Shown piece by piece: positions 17,181-26,628 of a stretch of DNA of 64,000 nt. The DNA is from Paenibacillus artemisiicola (GTDB lineage: Bacteria; Bacillota; Bacilli; Paenibacillales; Paenibacillaceae). The notes beneath the pieces are model-generated. The model saw only the letters and a list, made by a program, of their open reading frames with translations. It was not told where the DNA came from and ran no database searches. The position numbers were made by a program, and so were the translations under genes. The stretch lies in contig NZ_JAGGDJ010000004.1 in NCBI RefSeq assembly GCF_017652985.1, positions 1 to 64,000 of the forward strand, read 5' to 3'. How positions within the stretch are numbered: position 1 is the stretch's first letter; each line of letters opens with the position of its first letter.

Positions 17181-17192
17181 GAACGATCATTC
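17181..17192. promoter_or_regulatory. TetR-type operator copy 3 (downstream of reductase)
   Basis: GAACGATCATTC is the same palindrome family, placed 18 bases after the reductase stop. No gene start is near it, so its use is unclear. It could be a second binding site for looping. Confidence 0.45.
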
Positions 17193-17235
17193 CCGTAATA
17201 GTGAATCGCTTTGCGCCCCAGCGGGCTCGCATCGC

Positions 17236-17265
17236 AACAGGCGGCACCATAAGGTGCCGCCTGTT
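17236..17265 (+). terminator. Strong hairpin between convergent reductase and DinB genes
   Basis: AACAGGCGGCACC and GGTGCCGCCTGTT form a perfect 13-bp stem around ATAA. There is no clear T-run on either side, so it is a probable but atypical terminator for the converging genes. Confidence 0.55.
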
Positions 17266-17346
17266 CACTTATCAATGGAATGAAATAAAAGAGAGAGAGG
17301 AACTGAAGCAAGTCCAGCAGATATAGGAAGCCGAATGGCCGCCGTC

Positions 17347-17808
17347 TTACTCGGCTTGCAGCGCCTTCAGCATGGCATTGACGAATCCGACGTGATCGAG
17401 CAGATGCAGCTCCGTGGACACGATCAGCTCGCCGATCGTTTGCGCCTTCAGGAAGTTCTCCGGCACGGGCTCGTCCATCCGGTCCTTGAACGTCTCGCGG
17501 ATGAGCACCGCCTGGGCGCCCAGCTGCGAGACCAGATCGTCCCAGGCCGGCGGCTCTTCCTGCCAATCCGCGGGCTTCGTGCCGTACGCGAACAACGCTT
17601 GATACCGTTCAGGAAGGAACGCGGGCTGATTCGAGAGCGCGAACACATGGAATTCCGTTACCGTCAGCACGTGGCCGACATGCCAGTGCAGGTGGTTCTT
17701 GAAGCCGTTCGGAATGACGCGGCGCTTGTCCGGCGGGCACTGCTCGACCAATCGAAGAAAGACGTTCAGCCGGCTGTCCAGCAGCTCCAATATAAACTCG
17801 TTTCTCAT
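17347..17808 (-). CDS. DinB-family protein
   Basis: This 153-residue protein has the DinB/YfiT four-helix pattern: an N-terminal [15 protein letters not shown] helix, metal-ligand histidines in [13 protein letters not shown] and a late [17 protein letters not shown]. Members bind a divalent metal and often act as thiol transferases (bacillithiol or similar) or have unknown function. Its ATG overlaps the stop of msrAB by four bases, so it is translationally coupled to a methionine sulfoxide reductase. That context would fit a thiol or redox role, which is inference. Confidence 0.82.
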   Translation of the reverse strand: MRNEFILELLDSRLNVFLRLVEQCPPDKRRVIPNGFKNHLHWHVGHVLTVTEFHVFALSNQPAFLPERYQALFAYGTKPADWQEEPPAWDDLVSQLGAQAVLIRETFKDRMDEPVPENFLKAQTIGELIVSTELHLLDHVGFVNAMLKALQAE

Positions 17809-18953
17809 TGCGCATCGTCCTCCTGAAATAGTTTGGCGTATTTCCCGTATCCGCTTTGCGCCAGCTCATCCATCGGAATGAAGCGCAGCGACGCGGAGTT
17901 CGTGCAGTAGCGAAGTCCCGTGGGCTCGGGGCCGTCCTCGAAGACGTGGCCGAGGAAGGAGTCCGCGTAACGGCTTCTTACTTGGGTCTCGTCCGAGAAG
18001 AACCCGCCGACCTCCCGGTAGATCACGCTGTCCGGCTCGAGCGGACGGGTGAAGCTCGCCCAGCCCGTGCCGGCATCGAATTGATCCTTCGAGCTGAACA
18101 GCGGCTCGCCCGACACGATGTCCACGTAAATGCCGGCTTCGGCGTTGTTCCAATACGCGTTCCGGAACGGCGGTTCGTCCTGATCATGCTGGGTAACGTC
18201 GGCCTGCAGCTTCGTGAGCGACTTCAGCCGATCCGCTTTGTCGAATACGGCATACGGGCTTTCCAATGCCTTCAACTCCTTGTCCTCCCCCCAGACGCGG
18301 TCCAGGAACGCTTCCCGGCCGGACGCGACGTCGTTGAACTCGTAATCGGCCGGATGGGTTCTGAAGAAGTCCTGATGGACGTCTTCGGCTTCATAGAACG
18401 CGGCGACCGGCAAGATCTTCGTCACGAGCGGCTTGTCGAACTTGCCTTGGGCGGCGAGCGCCGCCTTCGACGCTTCCGCCGCGGACTGCTGCTCCTTGCC
18501 GTCGTAGAAGATGACCGAGCGATATTCCGTGCCGCGGTCGCCGAATTGCCCCTCCGCGTCGGTCGGATCCGTGTTGCGCCAGAACGCCTGGAGCAGCTGA
18601 TTGTACGAGATGCGGCTCGGGTCGTAACTGACCTGCACCGCTTCGAGATGGCCCGTCTTGCCGGCGGATACCTTCTCGTAGGTCGGATCGGTCGTATGTC
18701 CGCCCGTATACCCGGTCACGACGCTCACGACGCCGTCCAGCTTCTCGAACGGGCCTTCCACGCTCCAGAAGCACCCGCCGGCAAATACGGCCGTCTTAGT
18801 GTTCCCGCCTGCAGCCGCCGCTTCCGTGAATCGATTCGCCGTGCCGCTCATGCCTTTCGCCTCCGCCGTATCGTGTTTGTGATAGGAGCCATACGCGGCA
18901 AACATCACCACGGCCATCAACCCGACGGGAAGCACGATTCGTTTCAAGTTCAC
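17805..18953 (-). CDS. msrAB: Membrane-anchored methionine sulfoxide reductase MsrA-MsrB fusion
   Basis: The protein has 382 residues. An N-terminal hydrophobic segment (about 5-21) anchors it outside the cytoplasm. The MsrA domain has the catalytic Cys61 in [15 protein letters not shown] and [22 protein letters not shown]. The MsrB domain (about 240-370) has [20 protein letters not shown] and the catalytic Cys in [12 protein letters not shown]. It reduces both S and R sulfoxides of methionine in exported proteins. It is preceded by a 35-residue membrane peptide gene and overlaps dinB. Confidence 0.95.
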   Translation of the reverse strand: MNLKRIVLPVGLMAVVMFAAYGSYHKHDTAEAKGMSGTANRFTEAAAAGGNTKTAVFAGGCFWSVEGPFEKLDGVVSVVTGYTGGHTTDPTYEKVSAGKTGHLEAVQVSYDPSRISYNQLLQAFWRNTDPTDAEGQFGDRGTEYRSVIFYDGKEQQSAAEASKAALAAQGKFDKPLVTKILPVAAFYEAEDVHQDFFRTHPADYEFNDVASGREAFLDRVWGEDKELKALESPYAVFDKADRLKSLTKLQADVTQHDQDEPPFRNAYWNNAEAGIYVDIVSGEPLFSSKDQFDAGTGWASFTRPLEPDSVIYREVGGFFSDETQVRSRYADSFLGHVFEDGPEPTGLRYCTNSASLRFIPMDELAQSGYGKYAKLFQEDDAQ

Positions 18954-19001
18954 AAGCCCTCACCTCCGCGGAAATTCTTGCGCGTCCCTTCGCATGCGCG
19001 A

Positions 19002-19109
19002 TCAATAATTCAAGAAGCAGTTCAGTTCAAAGAAAGATCCGACCACCAGCGCCAGCAGAAGCGACACCGTCATGATCCGCAGCGTCAACCCGGCTTTTTT
19101 CTCCGCCAT
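19002..19109 (-). CDS. 35-residue single-helix membrane peptide upstream of msrAB
   Basis: The reading frame starts with ATG ten bases after AGGAG. It encodes a short basic N-terminus (MAEKKAGLTLRI), one hydrophobic helix (about 13-28) and an acidic, Cys-containing tail (FFELNCFLNY). It ends 48 bases before msrAB on the same strand. I do not recognise it. The good ribosome site and position suggest a real operon leader gene, possibly a membrane partner for MsrAB. Confidence 0.55.
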   Translation of the reverse strand: MAEKKAGLTLRIMTVSLLLALVVGSFFELNCFLNY

Positions 19110-19309
19110 CCCGTCCACTCTCCTATCGCGTCTTGGATTTCGCCGGAGGGGCTATTCGCGCCGCCTCCGTTCTTGCACTTTGATCTTACCAAGGTTCGCG
19201 GACCGCCAAATCTGTGGAACGTCATGAATCGGACGCAAAAAAAGCATCACCTTCGGCCGCCGCGCATGACGAATCTCATGCGCTATGCCAAAAGTCATGC
19301 TCGACTTGC

Positions 19310-19972
19310 TCAGATGGAATGACGGACCGCATAGACGGCCGCCTGCGTTCGGTCGCGGAGCCCCAGCTTCGCGATCAGATTCGAGACGTGGTTCTTCACC
19401 GTGCCTTCCGTGATCGACAGCGTCTCCGCGATTTCCTTGTTGTTCCGGCCTTGCCCCAGCAAGGCCAGCACCTCTTTTTCCCGTTCGGTCAACGCCGCCA
19501 GGGCGCCCGGCTCGTCCGGAGGCAAGGGCGCCGCCGCGCCCGGATCGCGCTCCGCCATCTTTTTCATTTCGCGCAGCAGCATCGCCGTGATATCGGGCTG
19601 CAGCACCGTGCCGCCGTTGTACACCGTGTGGATCGCGCTGACGATCGCCTCCGACGGCAGATCCTTCAGCAAGTAGCCTTGGACGCCCTTTTCCAATGCT
19701 TGCAAAATCAGCTCCGCGTCGTCGAACGTGGTCAGGATCAGCACCTTCGTGTCCGGCATATGCCGCAGGATCAATTCGGTCCCGGCCACGCCGTCCATGC
19801 CCGGCATCCGAATGTCCATCAGCACCACGTCCGGCCGCAGCTCGACGACCTGGTTGTAAGCGTCCCTGCCGTCCACGGCCGTGCCCACCACCTCCATGCC
19901 TTCTTCCAGGCCGATAATGGTCGCGAGCCCCTCGCGCATGAGACGCTGATCGTCAACGATGAGAATTTTCAA
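19310..19972 (-). CDS. NarL/LuxR-type response regulator
   Basis: This protein of about 220 residues has a receiver domain with VDDQR, phospho-acceptor Asp in VVLMDIRMPGMDG, TTFDD and the conserved Lys in YLLKD. The C-terminal LuxR helix-turn-helix is LTEREKEVLALLGQGRNNKEIAETLSITEGTVKNHVSNLI. It pairs with the histidine kinase gene that overlaps its start. An ATG at 20002 has no ribosome site. The TTG at 19972 follows GGAG by nine bases and gives the family start MKILIVDDQ, so it is preferred. Target genes are not evident. Confidence 0.92.
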   Translation of the reverse strand: MKILIVDDQRLMREGLATIIGLEEGMEVVGTAVDGRDAYNQVVELRPDVVLMDIRMPGMDGVAGTELILRHMPDTKVLILTTFDDAELILQALEKGVQGYLLKDLPSEAIVSAIHTVYNGGTVLQPDITAMLLREMKKMAERDPGAAAPLPPDEPGALAALTEREKEVLALLGQGRNNKEIAETLSITEGTVKNHVSNLIAKLGLRDRTQAAVYAVRHSI

Positions 19973-21215
19973 TGGCTTCCGCTCCGTTTCCGCCGGGGGC
20001 ATAAGGGAAGCGGACGTCGACCGCGAACCCCGTTCCCGGCTCCGTCCCCACCTGCACTTCCCCGTTCCACTCCCGCACTCGTTCTTGCATGTTGATCAAC
20101 CCGAAGCCGGGCTTCAGTTCCGCGGGCGCCTCCCCGTCATTGCGGATGCACAGCGAAAATCCGCTGTCGGCAAAAGCGAGCACGATCTCGGCCTTCCGGG
20201 CATGGCCGTGCTTCTGCGCGTTCGTGAGCGATTCCTGCACGACGCGGTACGCGGTCAGCTGCAGGTCGCCCGGCAGCGCGACGGGACTCCCTTCCACCTC
20301 CAGCGTCGTGTGCACCTCCGCCCACTTGGTGAATTCCCGCGCGAGCTCCGCCAGACGCTCCTGCAGCGAGACCGACCGGACCGGCTCGTCGCGGATCGCC
20401 CGGACCGAGAGCCGGATCTCTTGCAAGGACGCCCGGATCAGGTTCTCGCATTCCGCGTAGGTCTCCTCGCTGCGCCGCGGATCGATCCGGCTTAGCTTCC
20501 GCGCCGCCTGCATTTGGACGAGCAGCGCCGTCAGCTTATGGCCGACCGTGTCGTGAATGTCCCGCGCGATCCGGATTCGCTCCTTCGCGGCGCCCCATTC
20601 CTCCGTTTGGAGCGCGTATTCCTGCAATTGCGCGTGCGACTGCATCAACTCCCCGTACAGCTTCAGCGTGTTCGCGCGCGCGCTCCGATAGAAGTGGATC
20701 AACACGCTCACGATGCCGGCGAACACGATGAACGACCCGGTCGTAAAATAGCCGATTTCATCCCATTGCCCGAAGACGTACCAATCCAGGCTGCCCATCG
20801 TCAGGACGTATACGCCCAGCAGCAGCAGGCAGGTCCAGATGATGCCGCGGACGCTCTGCGCGAACATCAAGATGGCGAGCGCCGTGATGCCGACGAAGAG
20901 ATGATTCGGGAAATTGCCCGCGATGTAGATGTAGCCGTAGGCGGCGGACAGCAGGAAATCGAGGATCAGCAGCTGGAACAACCCGCTTCGCCGCTTGCTC
21001 TGGTTCATATAGACGTAATTGGCGAACAAAAAGGCCGCGATGGATATGAAAATGAAGCTGAGTCTCCAAAACAGCGCGATCGAATAATCGAAATAAAAGA
21101 CGCCGGCCAAGGCTAAATTCAGCAGCAGCTTCAATCCGAACGCCAGTTTCCAGGTCCGGGAAGCGCTCCATCCGCCTTCGGCGGCCGCGCGCTTGTCGGC
21201 GGTCGTTTCGTTCAT
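19953..21215 (-). CDS. DesK/LiaS-type membrane sensor histidine kinase
   Basis: This 420-residue protein has six or so membrane helices in the first 190 residues with very short loops, so it probably senses a membrane property or a hydrophobic signal. The HisKA_3 dimerisation box is ERIRIARDIHDTVGHKLTALL with the phospho-acceptor His. The ATPase domain has TAYRVVQESLTNAQKHGHA and GFGLINMQERVREWNGEV. It overlaps the response regulator gene, forming a two-component operon. The divergent sugar transporter operon starts about 300 bases away and is a possible target. Confidence 0.92.
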   Translation of the reverse strand: MNETTADKRAAAEGGWSASRTWKLAFGLKLLLNLALAGVFYFDYSIALFWRLSFIFISIAAFLFANYVYMNQSKRRSGLFQLLILDFLLSAAYGYIYIAGNFPNHLFVGITALAILMFAQSVRGIIWTCLLLLGVYVLTMGSLDWYVFGQWDEIGYFTTGSFIVFAGIVSVLIHFYRSARANTLKLYGELMQSHAQLQEYALQTEEWGAAKERIRIARDIHDTVGHKLTALLVQMQAARKLSRIDPRRSEETYAECENLIRASLQEIRLSVRAIRDEPVRSVSLQERLAELAREFTKWAEVHTTLEVEGSPVALPGDLQLTAYRVVQESLTNAQKHGHARKAEIVLAFADSGFSLCIRNDGEAPAELKPGFGLINMQERVREWNGEVQVGTEPGTGFAVDVRFPYAPGGNGAEAIENSHR

Positions 21216-21404
21216 GAGCCCGCATCCCGCTCCCCTCCGGATGATGTCCCCTTAAACTTACCACGAGGGTTTCGAAAAAATCAAACGATCGGTCGGATTT
21301 TGGTACTTGAACGGCCGATTGGCGGTCTCGGCGAAGCAGGAAGCGCCCGCCCCGATTCCTAGATTTCAGAAAAAAAATAAAATTCAAAATAGCAAGATAA
21401 CGAA

Positions 21405-21433
21405 TTGTATTGTTAAGCGCTTTCATTTACAAT
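21405..21433 (+). promoter_or_regulatory. Promoter with cre-like operator in its spacer (sugar transporter operon)
   Basis: A -35-like TTGTAT and -10 TACAAT are exactly 17 bases apart. The spacer contains GTTAAGCGCTTTCA (21412-21425), 12 of 14 bases matching a catabolite-response or LacI-type operator. Binding there would block transcription. The rest of the 313-base gap between the kinase gene and this operon is AT-rich and shows nothing else clear. Confidence 0.55.
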
Positions 21434-21528
21434 GAGCCTATCAGACAGGCGGAGGATATGCTTGGATGACCTGGGGGGTTATTGCCAGTCTGACCGAAGG
21501 CTTGTTGATTAAAAAAGGAGGCTATTCA

Positions 21529-22845
21529 ATGGCGGCAACGAGAAAAAAAACGATGTTGTTCGGCGCGACCGCGGGCATGCTGCTTCTGGGCGTTCTGGCG
21601 GGCTGCGGCGACAACGGCGGAAGCGGCGGCGGTTCCGGCGGCAAAGTCACGCTGCGCATGATTGAAAGTCTGACCAGTCCGGCACGCACGACCGTATTGA
21701 ACGAAATGATCTCGAAATTCGAAGCAGCCAACCCGAACATCAAAGTGGAATTGATCTCGCCTCCTTTCGATCAAGCCGACAACAAGATCAAGACGATCCT
21801 GGGCGCCAAGCAGGATCTCGACGTGCTGGAGGTCCGCGACCTGACCGTGTCCGAGTTTTCCAATAACGGTTACTTGGAGCCTCTGAACGATTACGTGAAG
21901 AACTGGCCGGACTACGCGACCGAGGTCGACGTCGCCAAATCGGTCGCCACGCTGAACGACAAGCTGTACTTCATCACGAACGGCATGTACCAGCGCCAAA
22001 TGTTCTACCGCAAGGATTGGTTCCAGGAGAAAGGGATTCCGGCGCCGACGAACTACGAAGAGATGGTCGATGCCGCGATCAAGCTGACGGATCCGGCCAA
22101 GAACCGCTACGGCTTCTCGTTCCGCGGCGGTCCCGGCGCGAACGGCGTTCCGGATACGATGATTCTGAACTACAACTTCGATGGCATCGACCACGACGAC
22201 TCCATGTTCCTGACGGACGGCAAAACGATGTATTCGACGCCGGAAGCGAAGAAGGCGCTGGAGCTGTACGTCAAGCTGTACAAGGAAGGCTCGCCGAAGG
22301 ATTCGATCAACTGGGGGTATCAGGAGCAGGTGCAGGCGTTCACCTCGGGCGTAACCGGCATCCTGCTGCAGGATCCGGACGCGATTCCGGCCCTGATGGA
22401 GAAGATGGACGTGAACACGATCGGCACGGCTCCGATGCCGAAAGGCCCGGGCGGCAAAGCGTTCACCGCGACGGGCGGCGGCGGCTGGGGCATCACGTCC
22501 TATTCGAAGCATAAGGACGAAGCGTTCAAGCTGATCGCCTTCCTCTCGAGCCCGGAACAGAACACGTACTTCGCCCAGAAAACCGCGCTCATTCCGATCC
22601 ACAAGTCGGCGAGCGAGGATCCGTTCTTCCAGACGGATATGTACAAACAGCTGCTGCTGATGGCTTCCAAGCCGGACGAATTCGTCAATCTGAAAGCGAA
22701 CACGAAGTATCCGGGAACGAGCCAATGGGGGCAGGTCTCCATGGAAACCGGCCAATCGCTGCTGCTGGGCGACGTGTCGGTCGACGATACGCTGAAGAAA
22801 TGGGATCAGTTCTGGGCGGATCAGCGCGCCAATCTGAATAAATAA
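21529..22845 (+). CDS. Sugar ABC transporter substrate-binding lipoprotein
   Basis: The protein has about 438 residues. The signal peptide ends in lipobox LLGVLAGCG. It is followed by a Gly/Ser linker and a UgpB/MalE-like fold (TLRMIESLTSPARTTVLNEMISKFEAANPNIKVELI, GVTGILLQDPDAIPALMEKM, TGGGGWGITSYSKHKDEAFKLIAFL). It captures a sugar or glycoside outside the membrane for the two permeases that follow. The start is the ATG seven bases after AAAGGAGG; an in-frame ATG 63 bases earlier lacks a site. No ATPase gene is in this operon, so a shared MsmX-type ATPase elsewhere is expected. Confidence 0.92.
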   Translation: MAATRKKTMLFGATAGMLLLGVLAGCGDNGGSGGGSGGKVTLRMIESLTSPARTTVLNEMISKFEAANPNIKVELISPPFDQADNKIKTILGAKQDLDVLEVRDLTVSEFSNNGYLEPLNDYVKNWPDYATEVDVAKSVATLNDKLYFITNGMYQRQMFYRKDWFQEKGIPAPTNYEEMVDAAIKLTDPAKNRYGFSFRGGPGANGVPDTMILNYNFDGIDHDDSMFLTDGKTMYSTPEAKKALELYVKLYKEGSPKDSINWGYQEQVQAFTSGVTGILLQDPDAIPALMEKMDVNTIGTAPMPKGPGGKAFTATGGGGWGITSYSKHKDEAFKLIAFLSSPEQNTYFAQKTALIPIHKSASEDPFFQTDMYKQLLLMASKPDEFVNLKANTKYPGTSQWGQVSMETGQSLLLGDVSVDDTLKKWDQFWADQRANLNK

Positions 22846-22859
22846 ACGGAGCTTCGACG

Positions 22860-22890
22860 AACGATGGGTGGCGCGCAGCCACCCATCGTT
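22860..22890 (+). other. Intercistronic hairpin after the substrate-binding protein gene
   Basis: AACGATGGGTGGC and GCCACCCATCGTT form a perfect 13-bp stem with loop GCGCA between the binding protein and the first permease. Such hairpins commonly stabilise the upstream message and lower downstream expression. The two pst operons have hairpins at the same junction. Confidence 0.7.
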
Positions 22891-22932
22891 ACCGTTTCGT
22901 TCGATTTCCTCCTAAAGAAGGTGGTGCGGTTC

Positions 22933-23862
22933 ATGAAAGAAGATCAGCCTCCCCTCGTCAGGCGCGCGCAGACCGCTTTCCGCAACACGCCGCGCGGTTT
23001 TATTTTCCTCAGCTTGCTGCCCGCGCTCGCGCTCGTGCTCGTCTTTACCTACTACCCGTTCCTCCGCGGCATCGTCATGGCCTTCCAAAACTACCAGCTC
23101 TTCGACCTTACGAACGTTCACTTCATCGGCTTGGACAACTTCAAGACGATGTTCCACGATACGAAATTCAAAACCGCCGCGATCAACAGCGCCTACTGGG
23201 TCTTCATATCGCTTATCCTGCAATTCGCGCTCGGCTTGACGGTCGCCCTCCTGTTGAACAACCGGTTTCGCGGACGCGGAATCTTCCAAGGCTTCGTCTT
23301 CTATCCGTGGGCGCTTTCCGGCTTTCTGATCGGCTTGATCTGGAAATGGATGTTCAACTCGCAGATCGGCGTGATCAACGACTTGCTCCTGCATCTCGGC
23401 CTCATTCACGAACGCATCGGCTTCCTGTCGGATCCGAGCTGGGCGATGGCTTCGGTCATCCTCGCGAACGTATGGTACGGCATCGCCTTCTTCGCGATCA
23501 TGCTGCTGGCCGCGCTGCAATCGGTGCCGCCCGAGCTGTACGAGGCGGGAAGCATGGACGGCGCGAACGGCGCGCGCAAGCTCCTCAATATTACGCTGCC
23601 CTATATCATGCCGACGGTCATTACGACGACGCTGCTGCGCGCGATCTGGATATTCAACGATCCGTCGATCATTTACGGCTTGACGAACGGCGGCCCTGCC
23701 GGTTCGACGCATATTCTCTCTTCTCTCATGCTGGACAAAATCATGTACGGCGGGGATTACGGCGCGGCTTCGGCGATCGGCATCGTCATGATCGGCATTC
23801 TGCTGCTGTACACGATCTTCTATCTGACGGTCACGCGATCCGAGAAATTGGGGGACTTCTGA
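22933..23862 (+). CDS. Sugar ABC transporter permease (MalF/UgpA type)
   Basis: This protein of about 309 residues has six membrane helices and the inner-membrane signature EAGSMDGANGARKLLNITLPYIMPT (the EAA loop that docks the ATPase). TYYPFLRGIVMAFQNYQLFD near the N-terminus is typical of MalF-type carbohydrate permeases. The ATG at 22933 is preceded by GAAGGTGGT; an earlier in-frame start falls in the intercistronic hairpin and is unlikely. It pairs with the second permease one base after its stop. Confidence 0.93.
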   Translation: MKEDQPPLVRRAQTAFRNTPRGFIFLSLLPALALVLVFTYYPFLRGIVMAFQNYQLFDLTNVHFIGLDNFKTMFHDTKFKTAAINSAYWVFISLILQFALGLTVALLLNNRFRGRGIFQGFVFYPWALSGFLIGLIWKWMFNSQIGVINDLLLHLGLIHERIGFLSDPSWAMASVILANVWYGIAFFAIMLLAALQSVPPELYEAGSMDGANGARKLLNITLPYIMPTVITTTLLRAIWIFNDPSIIYGLTNGGPAGSTHILSSLMLDKIMYGGDYGAASAIGIVMIGILLLYTIFYLTVTRSEKLGDF

Positions 23863-23863
23863 T

Positions 23864-24691
23864 ATGAAGCGTCACGCGTTGAAAGGCTTGAAGGTCGTTT
23901 TCTTGACGCTCTATCTGATCACCATGGTCTTCCCGCTTTATTGGATCGTCATCACCTCCCTGAAGCCCCAGAAGGATATCTTCTCCTTCCCGCTGAACTA
24001 TTGGCCGGATCGGATAACGTTCCAAAACTACATCAACATCATCAAAATCTCCAAGTTCCACGTCTATATCGCCAACAGTCTGCTGATTTCGCTCAGCGCC
24101 GCCGCGATCGTCGTCTGCATCTCGGTGCTGAGCGCCTATGTGCTGGCCCGGTTCAAATTCCGCGCCCACCGGCATGTGATGCTGGGCTTCTTCCTGACCC
24201 AGATGCTGCCCGGCTTCGTGGCGCTGGCGCCGCTTTATTTGCTGATGACCCGGCTCGACCTGATCAATACGCGCTCTTCGCTCGTGCTGATGTATACCGT
24301 CGGGTTGATTCCGTTCTCGACGATTCTGCTCAAAGGCTTCTTCGAACGGATTCCCTCCAGTCTCGAGGAGGCGGCCATGATCGACGGCTGCTCCCGGATG
24401 TCGGCGCTCGTCCGCGTCATTATGCCGGTCATGCTGAACGGGATCGCGGCCACGTTCATCTTCGCCTTCGTGCAGAACTGGAACGAGCTGTTCATGGCCG
24501 TCCTGTTCATCGACGACGAGACGCTCAAGACGCTGCCCGTCGCGATGAACTCGTTCGTCATGAAATTCGACGTCGATTGGGGCGCCATGTCGGCCGGGAC
24601 CGTGCTGTCCGTCCTCCCGACCATCGCGCTGTTCGCCGTCGCGCAGCGCTTCATCGTCGAAGGGCTGACGCAAGGCGCGGTCAAGGGATAA
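23864..24691 (+). CDS. Sugar ABC transporter permease (MalG/UgpE type)
   Basis: This 275-residue protein has six helices. The EAA loop reads EEAAMIDGCSRMSALVRVIMPVMLNG, and the family start SLYWIVITSLKPQKDIFSFP is present. It completes the membrane channel with the preceding permease, whose stop overlaps this start region (TGATATG). The third-gene position and the absence of an ATPase are typical of CUT1 carbohydrate transporters in Firmicutes. The transported compound is unknown. Confidence 0.93.
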   Translation: MKRHALKGLKVVFLTLYLITMVFPLYWIVITSLKPQKDIFSFPLNYWPDRITFQNYINIIKISKFHVYIANSLLISLSAAAIVVCISVLSAYVLARFKFRAHRHVMLGFFLTQMLPGFVALAPLYLLMTRLDLINTRSSLVLMYTVGLIPFSTILLKGFFERIPSSLEEAAMIDGCSRMSALVRVIMPVMLNGIAATFIFAFVQNWNELFMAVLFIDDETLKTLPVAMNSFVMKFDVDWGAMSAGTVLSVLPTIALFAVAQRFIVEGLTQGAVKG

Positions 24692-24730
24692 GGATAAGCT
24701 AAGCGCCCGTAACGAAAGGAGCATGCAAGG

Positions 24731-25906
24731 ATGAACAAGAAGGCAGACCTGGCCTGGCAGTATTCGGCGGTGACGCACGACCCCGTCGACGTTCGGCATC
24801 ACGGCGCGATCAACGTGCCGATCTACCAAACGAGCCTGTTCGCGTTCGAAACGTACGATGAATTCCGGCAGGCCGCCCAACATCCGCAGCAGGCGCACGT
24901 CTATTCGCGGGGCAGCAACCCGACCGTCTCTTATCTGGAGGAGAAGCTGGCCGCGCTCGAAGGGGCGGAAACGGCGAAATGCTTCGCTTCGGGCATGGCC
25001 GCCATCTCGGCCGCGATCCTGTCCACGGTCAGAACCGGCGACCATATCGTCTGCGTCAGCCAGGCGTACGGCCCGACGCGAATGTTCGTCACCCAATACC
25101 TGCAGCGCTTCGGCATCGACGCCACGCTCGTGGACGGCAGCTCGCTGGACGATATCCGCGCGGCGCTCCGTCCGGAGACGAAGCTGCTTTATCTGGAAAG
25201 CCCGACGTCGATGCTCTTCCAGCTGCAGGACTTGGCAGCCTGCGCCGCGCTCGCCCGCAGCCGCGGCATCGTCACCATTGCGGACAATTCGTGGGCGACG
25301 CCCTTCTTCCAGCGCCCCTTGGAGCTGGGCATCGACCTCGTCGTCCATTCCGTGACCAAATACATCTCGGGACAGAGCGACAGCGTCGCCGGCGTCGTGA
25401 TCGGCTCCAAGCCGCTCGTCGGCCGGATCGCGGAGGACGAATACATGCTGCTGGGCGGCATCATGACGGCGCATACCGCGGCTCAGATTACGCGCAGCCT
25501 GCGTACGCTGCCGCTGCGCATGGAGCGGCATGAACGAAGCGCGCTGGCGGCCGCGGCGCATCTGGCGGGCCAGCCGTACGTCGCGAAGATCAATCACCCC
25601 GCGCTCCCCTCGCACCCTCAGCATGCGCTCGGCCTCCGGCAGATGAACGGCTCGAGCGGGCTGTTCTCGTTCGAATCCGCCGAGTCGCCGGAGAAGATGC
25701 GGGAATGGGCGAACCGGCTGAACTATTTCAAAATCGGCGTCAGCTGGGGCGGCTTCGAGTCGCTCGTGACGGTCAACCCGGCCTTTCCGGGCTGCGCGCC
25801 GGAAGCCCGCAGCCTGATCCGGCTGCATATCGGCCTCGAGAACGTCGACGATCTGACGCAAGACATGGATCAGGCGTGGGCGGGCGTGAAGGATATGCAG
25901 CCGTAA
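24731..25906 (+). CDS. PLP-dependent trans-sulfuration enzyme (cystathionine synthase/lyase family)
   Basis: The protein has 391 residues of the Cys/Met-metabolism PLP family. It shows HGAINVPIYQTSLFAFETYDEF, VYSRGSNPTVSYLEEKLAALEGAE, FASGMAAISAAIL and the PLP-lysine motif HSVTKYISGQSDSVAGVVIG. Enzymes of this family cleave or form C-S bonds of cystathionine, homocysteine or methionine; the exact reaction cannot be told. It follows the sugar permeases by 39 bases in the same direction and precedes a FadR-type regulator. That pairing suggests the operon handles a compound bearing a sulfur or activated side group, which is inference. Confidence 0.85.
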   Translation: MNKKADLAWQYSAVTHDPVDVRHHGAINVPIYQTSLFAFETYDEFRQAAQHPQQAHVYSRGSNPTVSYLEEKLAALEGAETAKCFASGMAAISAAILSTVRTGDHIVCVSQAYGPTRMFVTQYLQRFGIDATLVDGSSLDDIRAALRPETKLLYLESPTSMLFQLQDLAACAALARSRGIVTIADNSWATPFFQRPLELGIDLVVHSVTKYISGQSDSVAGVVIGSKPLVGRIAEDEYMLLGGIMTAHTAAQITRSLRTLPLRMERHERSALAAAAHLAGQPYVAKINHPALPSHPQHALGLRQMNGSSGLFSFESAESPEKMREWANRLNYFKIGVSWGGFESLVTVNPAFPGCAPEARSLIRLHIGLENVDDLTQDMDQAWAGVKDMQP

Positions 25907-25950
25907 CCGTGCATCACCGCTGAATTTGCGATTACGAGGAGGGAGACGAC

Positions 25951-26628
25951 GTGGCTAAAATCCAAAGGCAATCGATGCCGGAATTGGTTTCGCAAGAAAT
26001 TCAGAATTTCATCGAAGAGCAGTCGCTGCAGGAAGGAGATAAGCTTCCGTCGGTCGAGGCGATGACGCAGATGTTCGGCGTCGGCCGCTCTTCGCTCCGC
26101 GAAGCGCTGCGTTATCTGGAGGCGATCGACGTCATTACCATCGTCAACGGCAAAGGGATTTTCGTCCGCGACGTGGGCATCTTCCGGTTCGCCGGCAAGA
26201 TCAAGATCGAGAAAGAGAAACGCTTCCTCCTCTCGATCCTGGACGTGCGCCGGGCGCTGGAAGGAAAGGCGGTCGAGCTGGCGGCCAAGCGGATTACGCC
26301 GTCGCAGATCCGCGAATTGACGGAATGCTTGCGGGAATACGCCAAGCTGAAGGAAGCCGGGCAGCCGACCTCCCAGATCGACCTGGCTTTCCACCGGGGC
26401 GTCATGCGGGCGGCGGCCAGTCCGATTTTGTTCAGCGTGCTCGAATCGATCTCCAGCATGTACGAGAAGTTCTTCCATGAACCGCTGGGCGAGCAGAAGC
26501 TGTTCGACGAAACGTACGAGTTTCATCCTACGATGTTCGCGGCCATCGCGGATCACGATCCCGTACGGGCGCTTGCCGAGTTCGACAAGCTGATGAACTG
26601 CATCGAAGAGATTATCAAGGCGTACTGA
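25951..26628 (+). CDS. FadR/GntR-family regulator of the transporter operon
   Basis: This 225-residue protein has an N-terminal winged helix (EEQSLQEGDKLPSVEAMTQMFGVGRSSLREALRYLEA) and a C-terminal FCD domain (LLSILDVRRALEGKAVELAAKRI, DLAFHRGVMRAAASPILFSVLESI). It would bind a small organic acid or sugar acid and regulate this operon. The start is GTG at 25951 behind GAGGGAG. It is the last gene before a rho-independent terminator, so the operon probably contains its own regulator. Confidence 0.88.
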   Translation: MAKIQRQSMPELVSQEIQNFIEEQSLQEGDKLPSVEAMTQMFGVGRSSLREALRYLEAIDVITIVNGKGIFVRDVGIFRFAGKIKIEKEKRFLLSILDVRRALEGKAVELAAKRITPSQIRELTECLREYAKLKEAGQPTSQIDLAFHRGVMRAAASPILFSVLESISSMYEKFFHEPLGEQKLFDETYEFHPTMFAAIADHDPVRALAEFDKLMNCIEEIIKAY

